A stretch of DNA of 12,315 bases from UBA11606 sp039815945 (GTDB lineage Bacteria > Actinomycetota > Acidimicrobiia > Acidimicrobiales > Aldehydirespiratoraceae), in assembly GCA_039815945.1 (NCBI GenBank), contig JBCBYI010000126.1:1-12315 (forward strand), written 5' to 3'. Made by a program: the position numbers and the translations under genes. Positions 1 to 6,566 of the stretch are shown one piece after another. The notes beneath the pieces were generated by a model. That model saw nothing but the letters and a program-made list of their open reading frames with translations. It had not been told where the DNA came from and did no database searches. Each line of letters begins with the position of its first letter. Positions within the stretch are counted from its first letter, which is position 1.

Positions 1-242
1 CCGCGGATGCCCTGGGACACGCCGGCGACCTCGGGATCGAACGAGAACGGGGAGGTGAGGAAGCTCCACGCCCGCTCGCTCATGATGTCGTAGGAGCCCT
101 GAAGGACGTCCCAGATCACGGCGCCGACGAGTGCGAAGGCGACGATGACCGCCAAGAGGATCAGGCCGTAGAAGCTCTGGCCCGCTCGGTCGGCGCCGGG
201 CTGCCTGCGCAGGGCTGTGGGGTCGAAGGATTCTCCACGCAT
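1..242 (-). CDS. pstA: PstA, phosphate ABC transporter permease (N-terminal 80 aa; rest lies outside the window)
   Basis: This gene starts with ATG at 242 and runs off the left edge, so only about 80 residues are visible. The start lies 2 nt after the pstC stop and an AGGTG-like ribosome site sits inside the end of pstC, which suggests translational coupling. The visible part has a charged cytoplasmic N-terminus (MRGESFDPTALRRQPG), one strong membrane segment at about residues 25-48, and then a loop ending in SFDPEVAGVSQGI, which resembles the region of PstA just before the transport domain proper. PstA and PstC form the two halves of the membrane channel of the high-affinity phosphate importer; PstB is the ATPase. 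The call rests mainly on position directly behind pstC, since the diagnostic EAA loop is outside the window. A pstB gene would be expected further on. Confidence 0.85.
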   Translation of the reverse strand, partial: MRGESFDPTALRRQPGADRAGQSFYGLILLAVIVAFALVGAVIWDVLQGSYDIMSERAWSFLTSPFSFDPEVAGVSQGIR

Positions 243-244
243 GA

Positions 245-1705
245 TCAGTACACCTGACGGAAGCGGCGGACGATGAAGTCGGAGCCGACGTTGAGCAACA
301 ACGTGAACAAGAAGAGCAGCGCACCGAGGAAGTAGAGGCTCTGGAAGGCGAGGCCCGAACCGGCGACGGAGTCGGTGCCGGCCGCAACCGACGCCATCGC
401 CGCGGTGATCGTCTGGCCCGGCTCGGTCGGGTCGGTCTCGAAGATCTGACCACCGGTGCCACCGGCGGCGATGAAGACGACCATCGTCTCACCGATCGCC
501 CGGGAGACACCGACGATCAAGGCGGCGGAGATGCCGGAGATCGCGGCCGGGAACACGACCCGCAGCGCTGTTGTCGCCTTCCGAGCTCCGAGTCCGAAGC
601 TCGCTTCGCGCAACTCCATGGGGACCGCGCGCATGGCGTCCTCGGAGATCGACGCGACGATCGGAATGGTGAGAATGCCGACGCCGAGGCCGGCTGCGAG
701 CAGCGAGAAGATACCGATGTCGTCGAAGATCGGCTGCAGCACGTTCGGGAAGATGAAGCTGATCGCGAACAGGCCGAGCACCACCGACGGGATCGAGGCC
801 AGCGTTTCGATGAGCGGCTTCACCACTCGCTGCACCCGCTCGCTGGCGTACTCGGACAGGTAGAACGCCACGCCGATGCCGATCGGTGCGGCCACCACCA
901 TGGCGATGGCTGTGACCCACATGGTGCCGACGAAGAGGGTCGAGAGATCGAACTGGCCGCGGCGCGGGAACCAGCCCGCGTCGAGCAAGAGTCCCCAGCT
1001 GAACTCGGAGTCGGAGATGAAGGTCCACGCCTCGGTGAAGATGTTGAGGACGATCAAGACACTGACGACGACCGAGGAGAAGCCGGCGGCGAGCATCGCT
1101 CGGCGGGCTCGCTCGTTCTGTGCGTCGCGTGTCGGGTGGAGCTGGAGGTCCTCGACCGAGTGGACCGGGGTCAGCTCGGCGGTGACGCCACCGACGCCAC
1201 CCTCAACCACGGTCGTGCCCAAAAGCACGTCCCACGGTGCCTTCTCGCCCAAGCCGAGACGGTCGGCGAGCACGATCGCTGCGGCGACAGCGAGGGCCGC
1301 GATGACGATCCACTGGACGTTGAACGCCAGGAGCCACAAGCCCCAGGCGTAGACGACACCGAAACGCATCACCTGTCGGGCCGCCATACGGGGGGCGTCG
1401 GCGTAGGAGCCGTCGGCGAGCTGGACCGAGCTGCCGGTGAGGCGCATGGCGAAGCTCTGACCGCTGGGCCAGCTGTAGCCCTCGAGCGCGGCGTAGATGA
1501 TCGCACCGATCCACCAGTTCGAAAGACTGAAGTCGGTGATCGGCCCACCCGTGAAGTACTCGATGACCGCCACGACGAGACAGATCAACGAGAACAGGAC
1601 GGCCTCGAGCACTCCGGTGACGCCTCGGCGCCAGAGCGCGAAGGGCCGACCCACCACCTGCGGATCGGTGCCGGACGTGGTCAGGTCGATGGTCGTGTCG
1701 GCCAT
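245..1705 (-). CDS. pstC: PstC, phosphate ABC transporter permease with an extra N-terminal RDD-like membrane domain
   Basis: The C-terminal half (about residues 206-486) is a standard PstC permease, a channel subunit of the phosphate importer. It shows the cytoplasmic EAA-loop signature around residues 367-407 (REASFGLGARK, then FPAAISGI and SRAIGET) and several membrane spans. The protein is 486 aa, far longer than the roughly 300 aa usual for PstC. The extra N-terminal part (about residues 21-170) has hydrophobic spans near 32-50, 64-76 and 115-150 and resembles an RDD domain: an early RR, a GQSFAMRLTG stretch, and a closing APWDVLLGTTVV like the WxDxLxGT end of RDD proteins, though the first Asp is not evident. 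I chose the ATG at 1705, not the upstream in-frame GTG at 1750, because GGAGGAG stands just before it and the preceding pstS-like gene stops 2 nt upstream. pstA follows after 2 nt. Confidence 0.9.
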   Translation of the reverse strand: MADTTIDLTTSGTDPQVVGRPFALWRRGVTGVLEAVLFSLICLVVAVIEYFTGGPITDFSLSNWWIGAIIYAALEGYSWPSGQSFAMRLTGSSVQLADGSYADAPRMAARQVMRFGVVYAWGLWLLAFNVQWIVIAALAVAAAIVLADRLGLGEKAPWDVLLGTTVVEGGVGGVTAELTPVHSVEDLQLHPTRDAQNERARRAMLAAGFSSVVVSVLIVLNIFTEAWTFISDSEFSWGLLLDAGWFPRRGQFDLSTLFVGTMWVTAIAMVVAAPIGIGVAFYLSEYASERVQRVVKPLIETLASIPSVVLGLFAISFIFPNVLQPIFDDIGIFSLLAAGLGVGILTIPIVASISEDAMRAVPMELREASFGLGARKATTALRVVFPAAISGISAALIVGVSRAIGETMVVFIAAGGTGGQIFETDPTEPGQTITAAMASVAAGTDSVAGSGLAFQSLYFLGALLFLFTLLLNVGSDFIVRRFRQVY

Positions 1706-1707
1706 GG

Positions 1708-2832
1708 TCACTCCTCCCACTGGCCCTGGCCGGGCAGCTTGGCTCGCCACACGAGACTCGCCCGGCTGGCATCGGCCTCGACCAGGTCGAGGTAGCGGAC
1801 TTCGTCGACGACGGCCAGGCCCTCGTCGGACAGGGCGTAATCGAAGAAGGCCTCGACGGCTTCGTCTCCCTCGACAGCGGCGACGCTGACGTAGGTGTAC
1901 ACGAAGCGAGAGACCGGGAAGGCCGCAGCCGCCACGGTCTCCTCGTTCGGCGAGAGGCAGGTTCCACCGTCGTCGACGCTGACCCGGATCAGTTGGACCT
2001 GCTCGGCATCAGCGGCCTCGTCGGCGGAGAGGAAGTCCATGAACCCGAGCGCCGACGTGGAGCCGGCGACCGCCGACGCCACTGCGGTCGCATCGTCAGC
2101 GACGGCGTAGTCGTCTCGAACCGTGGTCACGAAGTCCCGAGACGCCGGGTCGAGACCGGACTCACCAGCGGCAACGGCATCGAGCACGATGCCGATGAAG
2201 GAGTCCATGGTCGCCGAATCGGGCGAGGGGCCGGTCACGTCGAGGGCGAGGCCATCGGCGAACTCGGTGCCGCCCCACTCGGCGGTGAGAGCGTTGGCGT
2301 CGGACCAGGCAGCGAATCCCTGGGCTTCGCTCGACATGAGGGCGTAGAGATCATTGAACGAGATGCACTCGACCGCATCGTTACCCGGCGAGGTCACCGC
2401 GACGACGGCGTCGACCGCACGGCGGAGCTCGATGAACTCGATCCCGGCGTCGGCGCACACTGCGATCTCGTCCTCGGTCATCAGGCGGAAGGTGTTGGCC
2501 GCGACGACCTCACCAGCGCAGAAGCGGGCTGCGCTCTCCTCGCTCGTGGCAAGTTCGACGGTGATGGCGACACCCGGCGCCAACTCTTGGAAGCGAGCTG
2601 CCTGCACCTCGGCCAACGGATGGGTGGTCGAGAGGCCGGTCATGACGAGCTCGGAGACCATCTCCTCGACCGGGGTGGCGACCTCTTCTTCGACCGGGGC
2701 GGTCGTGGTCGCCGCAACGGTCTCCTCCTCCTCACGGAAGGAGTCGATGACCACGCCGGCGACGGCCACCACGATGGCGACGACGAGCATGGTGACGAGG
2801 CGCTGCTGAGAGGAAGGAAGCGACGAAGACAT
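1708..2832 (-). CDS. PstS-like phosphate-binding protein, divergent and membrane-anchored (second copy)
   Basis: This 374-aa protein is a paralogue of the neighbouring PstS. Shared landmarks include FCAGE, IELRRAVD against IELRRGID, VECISFNDLYALMS against VECVSFNQIYALIS, and four matching cysteines that could form disulfides. It differs in two ways. The N-terminus has a hydrophobic segment at about residues 12-30 with no lipobox Cys, so it is probably held by an uncleaved membrane anchor with an acidic, Thr/Pro-rich linker. The phosphate-contact loops also differ: SGSST is TGLST, GPGSGDGA is ATSEESA, and ESGTFDS is DSATMDS. It may bind phosphate differently, bind another oxyanion, or act as a sensor; this is inference. 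It has its own Pho box and is followed by pstC with a 2-nt gap. There is no Shine-Dalgarno before the ATG; a TAGCGT -10 lies 12 nt upstream. Confidence 0.85.
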   Translation of the reverse strand: MSSSLPSSQQRLVTMLVVAIVVAVAGVVIDSFREEEETVAATTTAPVEEEVATPVEEMVSELVMTGLSTTHPLAEVQAARFQELAPGVAITVELATSEESAARFCAGEVVAANTFRLMTEDEIAVCADAGIEFIELRRAVDAVVAVTSPGNDAVECISFNDLYALMSSEAQGFAAWSDANALTAEWGGTEFADGLALDVTGPSPDSATMDSFIGIVLDAVAAGESGLDPASRDFVTTVRDDYAVADDATAVASAVAGSTSALGFMDFLSADEAADAEQVQLIRVSVDDGGTCLSPNEETVAAAAFPVSRFVYTYVSVAAVEGDEAVEAFFDYALSDEGLAVVDEVRYLDLVEADASRASLVWRAKLPGQGQWEE

Positions 2833-2844
2833 AGCGACGGGGGG

Positions 2845-2850
2845 ACGCTA
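2845..2850 (-). promoter_or_regulatory. -10 element of the second pstS promoter
   Basis: TAGCGT, read on the minus strand, lies 27 nt downstream of the Pho box and 12 nt upstream of the ATG at 2832. It sits in a TCCGTAGC context that is also found at the first pstS promoter with exactly the same distance to its Pho box. No -35 hexamer is recognisable, as expected for an activator-dependent promoter. Transcription would start about 5 nt before the ATG. Confidence 0.6.
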
Positions 2851-2877
2851 CGGACAACAGTTGACCCTCCGGGGGGT

Positions 2878-2921
2878 CGTACGTGAACCGCTAACGCCAG
2901 AAAGATGAACGAATGATGAAC
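2878..2921 (-). promoter_or_regulatory. Pho box: four 11-bp units upstream of the second pstS
   Basis: On the minus strand the units are GTTCATCATTC (2921-2911), GTTCATCTTTC (2910-2900), TGGCGTTAGCG (2899-2889) and GTTCACGTACG (2888-2878). Units 1, 2 and 4 begin with GTTCA in exact 11-bp register and unit 3 is degenerate. PhoP-type phosphate response regulators of Streptomyces are known to bind 11-nt direct repeats with a GTTCA core. Placement before a pstS-pstCA unit fits activation under phosphate starvation. Confidence 0.85.
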
Positions 2922-2960
2922 GCAATCGGAGGGGGAGATGGACGGGCCCGAAAACGCCCG

Positions 2961-3001
2961 GTGGCGGGGTGCGCACGGCCGAGCCGCGCACACCCCGCCA
3001 C
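2961..3001 (-). terminator. Long GC-rich hairpin downstream of the first pstS
   Basis: Arms at 2961-2979 and 2983-3001 pair over about 19 bp with two mismatches (outer part GTGGCGGGGTG) and a 3-nt loop. In the minus direction a short TTTT follows within about 6 nt. It lies 46 nt after the stop of the first pstS and before the Pho box of the second, so it probably ends or attenuates the first pstS transcript. Confidence 0.7.
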
Positions 3002-3020
3002 GTGGAGGGGGAATCAGGAC

Positions 3021-3040
3021 GATCGGTCGGTCGACCGATC
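3021..3040 (-). repeat. Near-perfect palindrome just after the first pstS stop
   Basis: GATCGGTCG and CGACCGATC are separated by 2 nt and start 7 nt after the stop codon. In RNA this gives a short hairpin upstream of the large terminator-like hairpin. It could stabilise the 3' end of an abundant binding-protein mRNA, or it may be an operator. No T-tract follows. Confidence 0.5.
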
Positions 3041-3046
3041 CGGGGA

Positions 3047-4222
3047 TCAGCCGAAGCTACGACCGGTGATGCGGTCGGCCCAGACCTGCTGAGCGAGGGC
3101 CTGGTCGGCCTCGGCGAGGTCGATGTAGCCCACAGCGGTGACCGACTCGAGGCCGGCGTCGCTCATCATGTAGTCGACGAAGGCGGCGACGGCCGGATCG
3201 TTGGCGGCCGCTTCGGCGTTCACGTAGGTGTACAGGAAGCGAGCGATCGGGAAGTCGGCCGACGCGATGGTCTCCGGAGTCGGGACGACGCAGTCGCCGC
3301 CGTCTTCCTTGGCGACGGCGAGGAGCTTCGCCTCACCGGCCTCCTCGGCCTCCTTGGCGAAGGCGAAGCCAACCCAGCCGAGGCTGGTGTCGCTGGAGGC
3401 GATGCCCTCGATGATCACGTTGTCGTTGCCGGACGAGGTGTAGTCGGGACGGATGGTGTCGACGAACGCACGGGCCTCGGTGTCGAGACCGGTCTTGCCG
3501 CCCTCGACGCCCTCGATGACGATCTCGCCGAAGGAGTCGAAGGTGCCGGACTCTTCACCCGGGCCGAAGATGTCGAGCGGGGCGTCGGGAAGCTCAGGAG
3601 CGGTCGAGCCCATCTCGGCGAGCAGCGCGTTGGCGTCGGCCCAGCTGTCGAAGCCGGTGGCCTCTTCGGAGATGAGGGCGTAGATCTGGTTGAACGAGAC
3701 GCACTCGACGGCGGAGTTGTTCGCTGAGGTGATCACCGAGATGCCGTCGATACCACGACGAAGCTCGATGTACTCGATGCCGTTGGCGTCGCACTCTTCG
3801 ATCTCGGAGTCCTTGTACAGACGCGAGGCGTTGCCGATCGGGATCTCGCCGGCGCAGAAGAGCGCCGCACCATCACCGGAGCCAGGGCCGTCGACGGAGA
3901 TAGCGACGCCCGGGTTGGCGGCGGCGAACTCCTCGGCCTGCTTCTGGACGATCGGGAAGACGGTGGACGAACCCGAGACGGCGATGGTGCCTTCGAGGGC
4001 GGCCTCGGCGGGCTCTTCCTCGGCCGGCTCTTCGGCGGGCTCTTCCTCGGCGGGCTCTTCCTCGGCCATGTCGTCTTCCGCGTCGTCGGTCGCCTCTTCG
4101 GTGACCTCGTCCGCGGCTTCAGTGGTCTCGTCGTCGTCGTCGCCACACGCAGCAGCGAACAGCGCGAAGACAGTGAGCAGGATGACGAGCAGGCGTGCCC
4201 GTCGCAGGTTGGTGGTATGCAT
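3047..4222 (-). CDS. pstS: PstS, phosphate-binding lipoprotein of the phosphate ABC transporter
   Basis: PstS captures phosphate outside the membrane and hands it to the PstC/PstA channel. The 391-aa protein begins with a lipoprotein signal peptide (MHTTNLRRAR, a hydrophobic stretch, then LFAAAC with Cys26 as the lipidation site). An acidic linker of DDDDE and repeated EEEPAE follows to about residue 75, then the binding domain. Phosphate-contact landmarks are intact: AVSGSSTVFP (81-90), the GPGSGDGA loop (112-119), FCAGE, ELRRGIDG, and PGEESGTFDS (221-230). I chose ATG at 4222, not an in-frame start at 4288, because the longer form would run through the Pho box and spoil the signal peptide. 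No Shine-Dalgarno is present; TAGCTT lies 7 nt before the ATG, so the mRNA is probably leaderless. It appears to be a single-gene transcript ahead of pstS2-pstC-pstA. Confidence 0.93.
   Translation of the reverse strand: MHTTNLRRARLLVILLTVFALFAAACGDDDDETTEAADEVTEEATDDAEDDMAEEEPAEEEPAEEPAEEEPAEAALEGTIAVSGSSTVFPIVQKQAEEFAAANPGVAISVDGPGSGDGAALFCAGEIPIGNASRLYKDSEIEECDANGIEYIELRRGIDGISVITSANNSAVECVSFNQIYALISEEATGFDSWADANALLAEMGSTAPELPDAPLDIFGPGEESGTFDSFGEIVIEGVEGGKTGLDTEARAFVDTIRPDYTSSGNDNVIIEGIASSDTSLGWVGFAFAKEAEEAGEAKLLAVAKEDGGDCVVPTPETIASADFPIARFLYTYVNAEAAANDPAVAAFVDYMMSDAGLESVTAVGYIDLAEADQALAQQVWADRITGRSFG
4005..4067 (-). repeat. In-gene repeat coding the acidic EEEPAE linker of PstS
   Basis: A unit of about 15 bp, CGGGCTCTTCCTCGG on the plus strand, recurs with small changes and an occasional short unit, giving EEEPAEEEPAEEPAEEEPAE. 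Its length is likely to vary by slippage. The linker probably holds the binding domain away from the lipid anchor. Confidence 0.7.
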
Positions 4223-4229
4223 GCGCCGA

Positions 4230-4235
4230 AAGCTA
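4230..4235 (-). promoter_or_regulatory. -10 element of the first pstS promoter (leaderless start)
   Basis: TAGCTT on the minus strand lies 27 nt downstream of the Pho box and 7 nt before the ATG at 4222, so the mRNA would begin at or next to the start codon. The TCCGTAGC context and the spacing match the second pstS promoter exactly. No -35 hexamer is evident. Confidence 0.65.
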
Positions 4236-4262
4236 CGGATCTGGAATTGGCTTGCGACTGAC

Positions 4263-4306
4263 ACGAGATGAACCAATCGGGTTCGCAATCTGAACGTTCG
4301 GTGAAC
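4263..4306 (-). promoter_or_regulatory. Pho box: four 11-bp units upstream of the first pstS
   Basis: Minus-strand units are GTTCACCGAAC (4306-4296), GTTCAGATTGC (4295-4285), GAACCCGATTG (4284-4274) and GTTCATCTCGT (4273-4263). Units 1, 2 and 4 carry GTTCA in 11-bp register and unit 3 is degenerate, the same layout as at the second pstS. This is the expected binding site for a PhoP/PhoB-type regulator activated by phosphate limitation. Confidence 0.87.
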
Positions 4307-4399
4307 GGCCTCAGCTCGAAAAACGCAGCGTCATCGATACGAGAAACGGCGGAGACCCCTCGCACGGTGATCGCGACCCGCAGTGTGCCAGACGGGCGA

Positions 4400-4969
4400 T
4401 CAGCCCGCCGCTCGCCCCATCAGCGCGAGGAAGCGGTCGACGACGCCCGCGTCGGCAGCCGGCTCGAGCGGCTGGTCGGGCAGGATGCCGCCGGCGAGCA
4501 CCGCGTCGGCGTGCTCGACCCAGAAATCGAGGCAGGCGTCGATCAGATCCACCGGCAGATCGACCGGCTGGCCGACGGCACGGCCGATGTCGTGGGCTCG
4601 CAGCAGGTTCTCGCTGACCCGCTGGGCGAGGAGGTCGGCCAAGAGCACGGGCCCGTCGTCGTGGGGCACGACCACCGACGCCGGATCGACCTCCCGCAGC
4701 GCACCGATGGCGCCCACGGCGGTGCCGCGCCAGGCTGCGACGGGATTGCCGCCGAGCACGGCGGCGTCGAACTCACCGACCGACTGCAGGGCGTCACCCG
4801 ATGCAGCCGACGCGAGCTGGGCATCGCCGACGACGACCCAGGCGACGGTGGTGATGACCGTCCAGTCGTCGGGGTGGGTCATGCGCTCCCACTCCTCGTC
4901 GCTCAGCTCGACGATCGTCTCGCCGAACAGGGCGGCGGCGCGCTGGTAGGCCGCGACGTCGAGGGTCAC
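4400..4969 (-). CDS. DinB / mycothiol-dependent maleylpyruvate isomerase-like protein (TIGR03086-like), possibly inactive
   Basis: The predicted 189-aa protein has the layout of the DinB/MDMPI superfamily common in actinobacteria. An N-terminal helix pair is followed by DDWTVITTVAWVVVGDAQL (residues 34-52), where these proteins usually read W-T-V-x-x-x-x-x-H and the His binds metal. A later SENLLRAHDIGRAVGQPV (119-136) resembles the family's E-x-x-x-H-x-x-D-x-x-x-A-x-G motif. Here the first His appears to be Trp44, so metal binding may be lost; the exact function is unknown. I chose GTG at 4969 because GGGAG lies 7 nt upstream and it leaves a 19-nt gap after guaA. An in-frame start at 5002 would overlap guaA. 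It is probably cotranscribed with guaA. Confidence 0.7.
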   Translation of the reverse strand: MTLDVAAYQRAAALFGETIVELSDEEWERMTHPDDWTVITTVAWVVVGDAQLASAASGDALQSVGEFDAAVLGGNPVAAWRGTAVGAIGALREVDPASVVVPHDDGPVLLADLLAQRVSENLLRAHDIGRAVGQPVDLPVDLIDACLDFWVEHADAVLAGGILPDQPLEPAADAGVVDRFLALMGRAAG

Positions 4970-4988
4970 TGGCCGACTCCCACGCGCC

Positions 4989-6566
4989 CTACTCCCATTC
5001 AATCGTGCCGGGCGGCTTCGAGGTGATGTCGTAGGCGCACCGGTTCACGCCGGGCACCTCGTTGATGACGCGGCTGCTCATCGCCTCGAGTACGTCGTAG
5101 GGGATGCGAGCCCAGTCGGCGGTCATCGCGTCCTCGCTGGTGACCGCACGAATGATGATCGGGTAGCCATAGGTGCGCTCGTCGCCCATCACGCCGACAC
5201 TGCGGATGTCGGGCAGCACCGCGAACGACTGCCAGATCTCGCGTTCGAGGCCGGCCTTGGCGAGTTCTTCGCGCACGATGAAGTCGGCGTGCTGGAGCGT
5301 CTCGACCTTGTCGGGAGTGACCTCACCGATGATGCGCACGCCGAGGCCGGGACCGGGAAACGGCTGACGCTGCACGATGTCGTCGGGGAGACCGAGCTCG
5401 GAACCGACCCGGCGGACCTCGTCCTTGAACAGGCTGCGGAGCGGCTCGACGAGTTCGAACTCCATGTCGTCGGGCAGGCCGCCCACGTTGTGATGGCTCT
5501 TGATGGTGGAGGCGTGTTCGCTGCCCGACTCGATCACGTCGGGGTAGAGCGTGCCCTGCACCAGGAACTCGGCGTGCTCACCGCCCGCGTCTGCCGCCTC
5601 GGCCTTGGCATCCTCGAACACCCGGATGAAGAGCTCGCCGATCGCCTTGCGCTTGGCCTCGGGTTCGGTGACCCCGGCGAGGGCGGTGAAGAACCGCTCG
5701 GACGCATCGACGAAGATCAGCCGCACGCCGAAGTTCTGCTCGAAGGTCTCGATCACCTGATCGGCCTCGTTGAGCCGCATCAGACCGGTGTCGACATGGA
5801 CGCACGTCAGCTGATCACCGATGGCTTTGTGGACCAGCGCGGCAGCGACGGCGGAGTCGACGCCGCCCGAGAGAGCGCAGATCACCTGCTTGTCGCCGAC
5901 CTGCTCCCGGATCTGCTCGACCGAGGTGTCGATGATCGACGCCATCGTCCAGTCGCCCGGGGTGCCGCAGCCGTCGCGCAGGAAGCGTTCGATCACATGC
6001 TGCCCGTGCTCGGTGTGCATCACCTCGGGGTGGAACTGCACGCCGTAGAGCTTGCGTTCAGCCGACTCGAACGCGGCGACCGGTGCGTCGGGGGTCGAGG
6101 CCGTGGGGGTGACGCCCTCCGGCGGAACGGTGATGGCGTCGAAGTGCGACATCCACACGTTCTGTTCGGCCGGGGTGCCCGACAGCAGGGCGCCGCCGTC
6201 GCCGTCGACCGACAACACGGTGCGGCCGTACTCGCCGCGGTCGGTGCGACCGACCGTGCCGCCGTTCTGCTGGGCAATCAGCTGCGCGCCGTAACAGATG
6301 CCGAGGATCGGCACGTCGAGGTCGTACACCTCAGGATCGATCGCGATGGCGCCCTCGGCGTGCACTGAGTCGGGGCCACCACTGAAGATGATGCCGGTGG
6401 GCTCCTTCGCCGCGATCTCCGCGGCGGTCGAACGAGGCGAGATGATCTCGCTGTAGACGTTGGCCTCGCGCACCCGGCGGGCGATCAACTGTGCGTACTG
6501 AGCGCCGAAGTCGACGACCAGGACGCGGTCTCGGGCGTCACCGTCCATACCCGGCGCTCCGCTCAT
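4989..6566 (-). CDS. guaA: GMP synthase (glutamine-hydrolysing)
   Basis: GuaA converts XMP to GMP using ATP and glutamine-derived ammonia, the last step of guanine nucleotide synthesis, in the cytoplasm. The 525-aa length is normal. An N-terminal class I glutamine amidotransferase domain carries GICYGAQ with catalytic Cys91 and the QFHPEV motif with His179 and Glu181. The ATP-pyrophosphatase domain has the PP-loop SGGVDS at about 233-238. The C-terminal dimerisation domain has RQPFPGPGLGVRI and ends in ITSKPPGTIEWE, the usual GuaA terminus. The ATG at 6566 overlaps the stop of the preceding GuaB3-like gene (ATGA), with GGAGG 7 nt upstream, so the two are translationally coupled. An in-frame ATG at 6548 is a weaker alternative start. 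Confidence 0.97.
   Translation of the reverse strand: MSGAPGMDGDARDRVLVVDFGAQYAQLIARRVREANVYSEIISPRSTAAEIAAKEPTGIIFSGGPDSVHAEGAIAIDPEVYDLDVPILGICYGAQLIAQQNGGTVGRTDRGEYGRTVLSVDGDGGALLSGTPAEQNVWMSHFDAITVPPEGVTPTASTPDAPVAAFESAERKLYGVQFHPEVMHTEHGQHVIERFLRDGCGTPGDWTMASIIDTSVEQIREQVGDKQVICALSGGVDSAVAAALVHKAIGDQLTCVHVDTGLMRLNEADQVIETFEQNFGVRLIFVDASERFFTALAGVTEPEAKRKAIGELFIRVFEDAKAEAADAGGEHAEFLVQGTLYPDVIESGSEHASTIKSHHNVGGLPDDMEFELVEPLRSLFKDEVRRVGSELGLPDDIVQRQPFPGPGLGVRIIGEVTPDKVETLQHADFIVREELAKAGLEREIWQSFAVLPDIRSVGVMGDERTYGYPIIIRAVTSEDAMTADWARIPYDVLEAMSSRVINEVPGVNRCAYDITSKPPGTIEWE

Noticed and set aside
1706..1750. Longer N-terminus for PstC, starting at 1750
   Set aside because: It overlaps the second pstS, while the ATG at 1705 has a GGAGGAG site and 2-nt spacing.
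4223..4288. Longer N-terminus for the first PstS, starting at 4288
   Set aside because: It would place 22 extra residues before the signal peptide and run through the Pho box and -10.
4307..4399. A T-rich terminator for the DinB-like gene (TTTTT at 4319-4323 on the minus strand)
   Set aside because: No stable stem stands directly before the T run; left uncalled.
5289..6368. Long plus-strand open frame opposite guaA
   Set aside because: guaA is complete with all catalytic motifs; the antisense frame has the low-complexity composition of a shadow.
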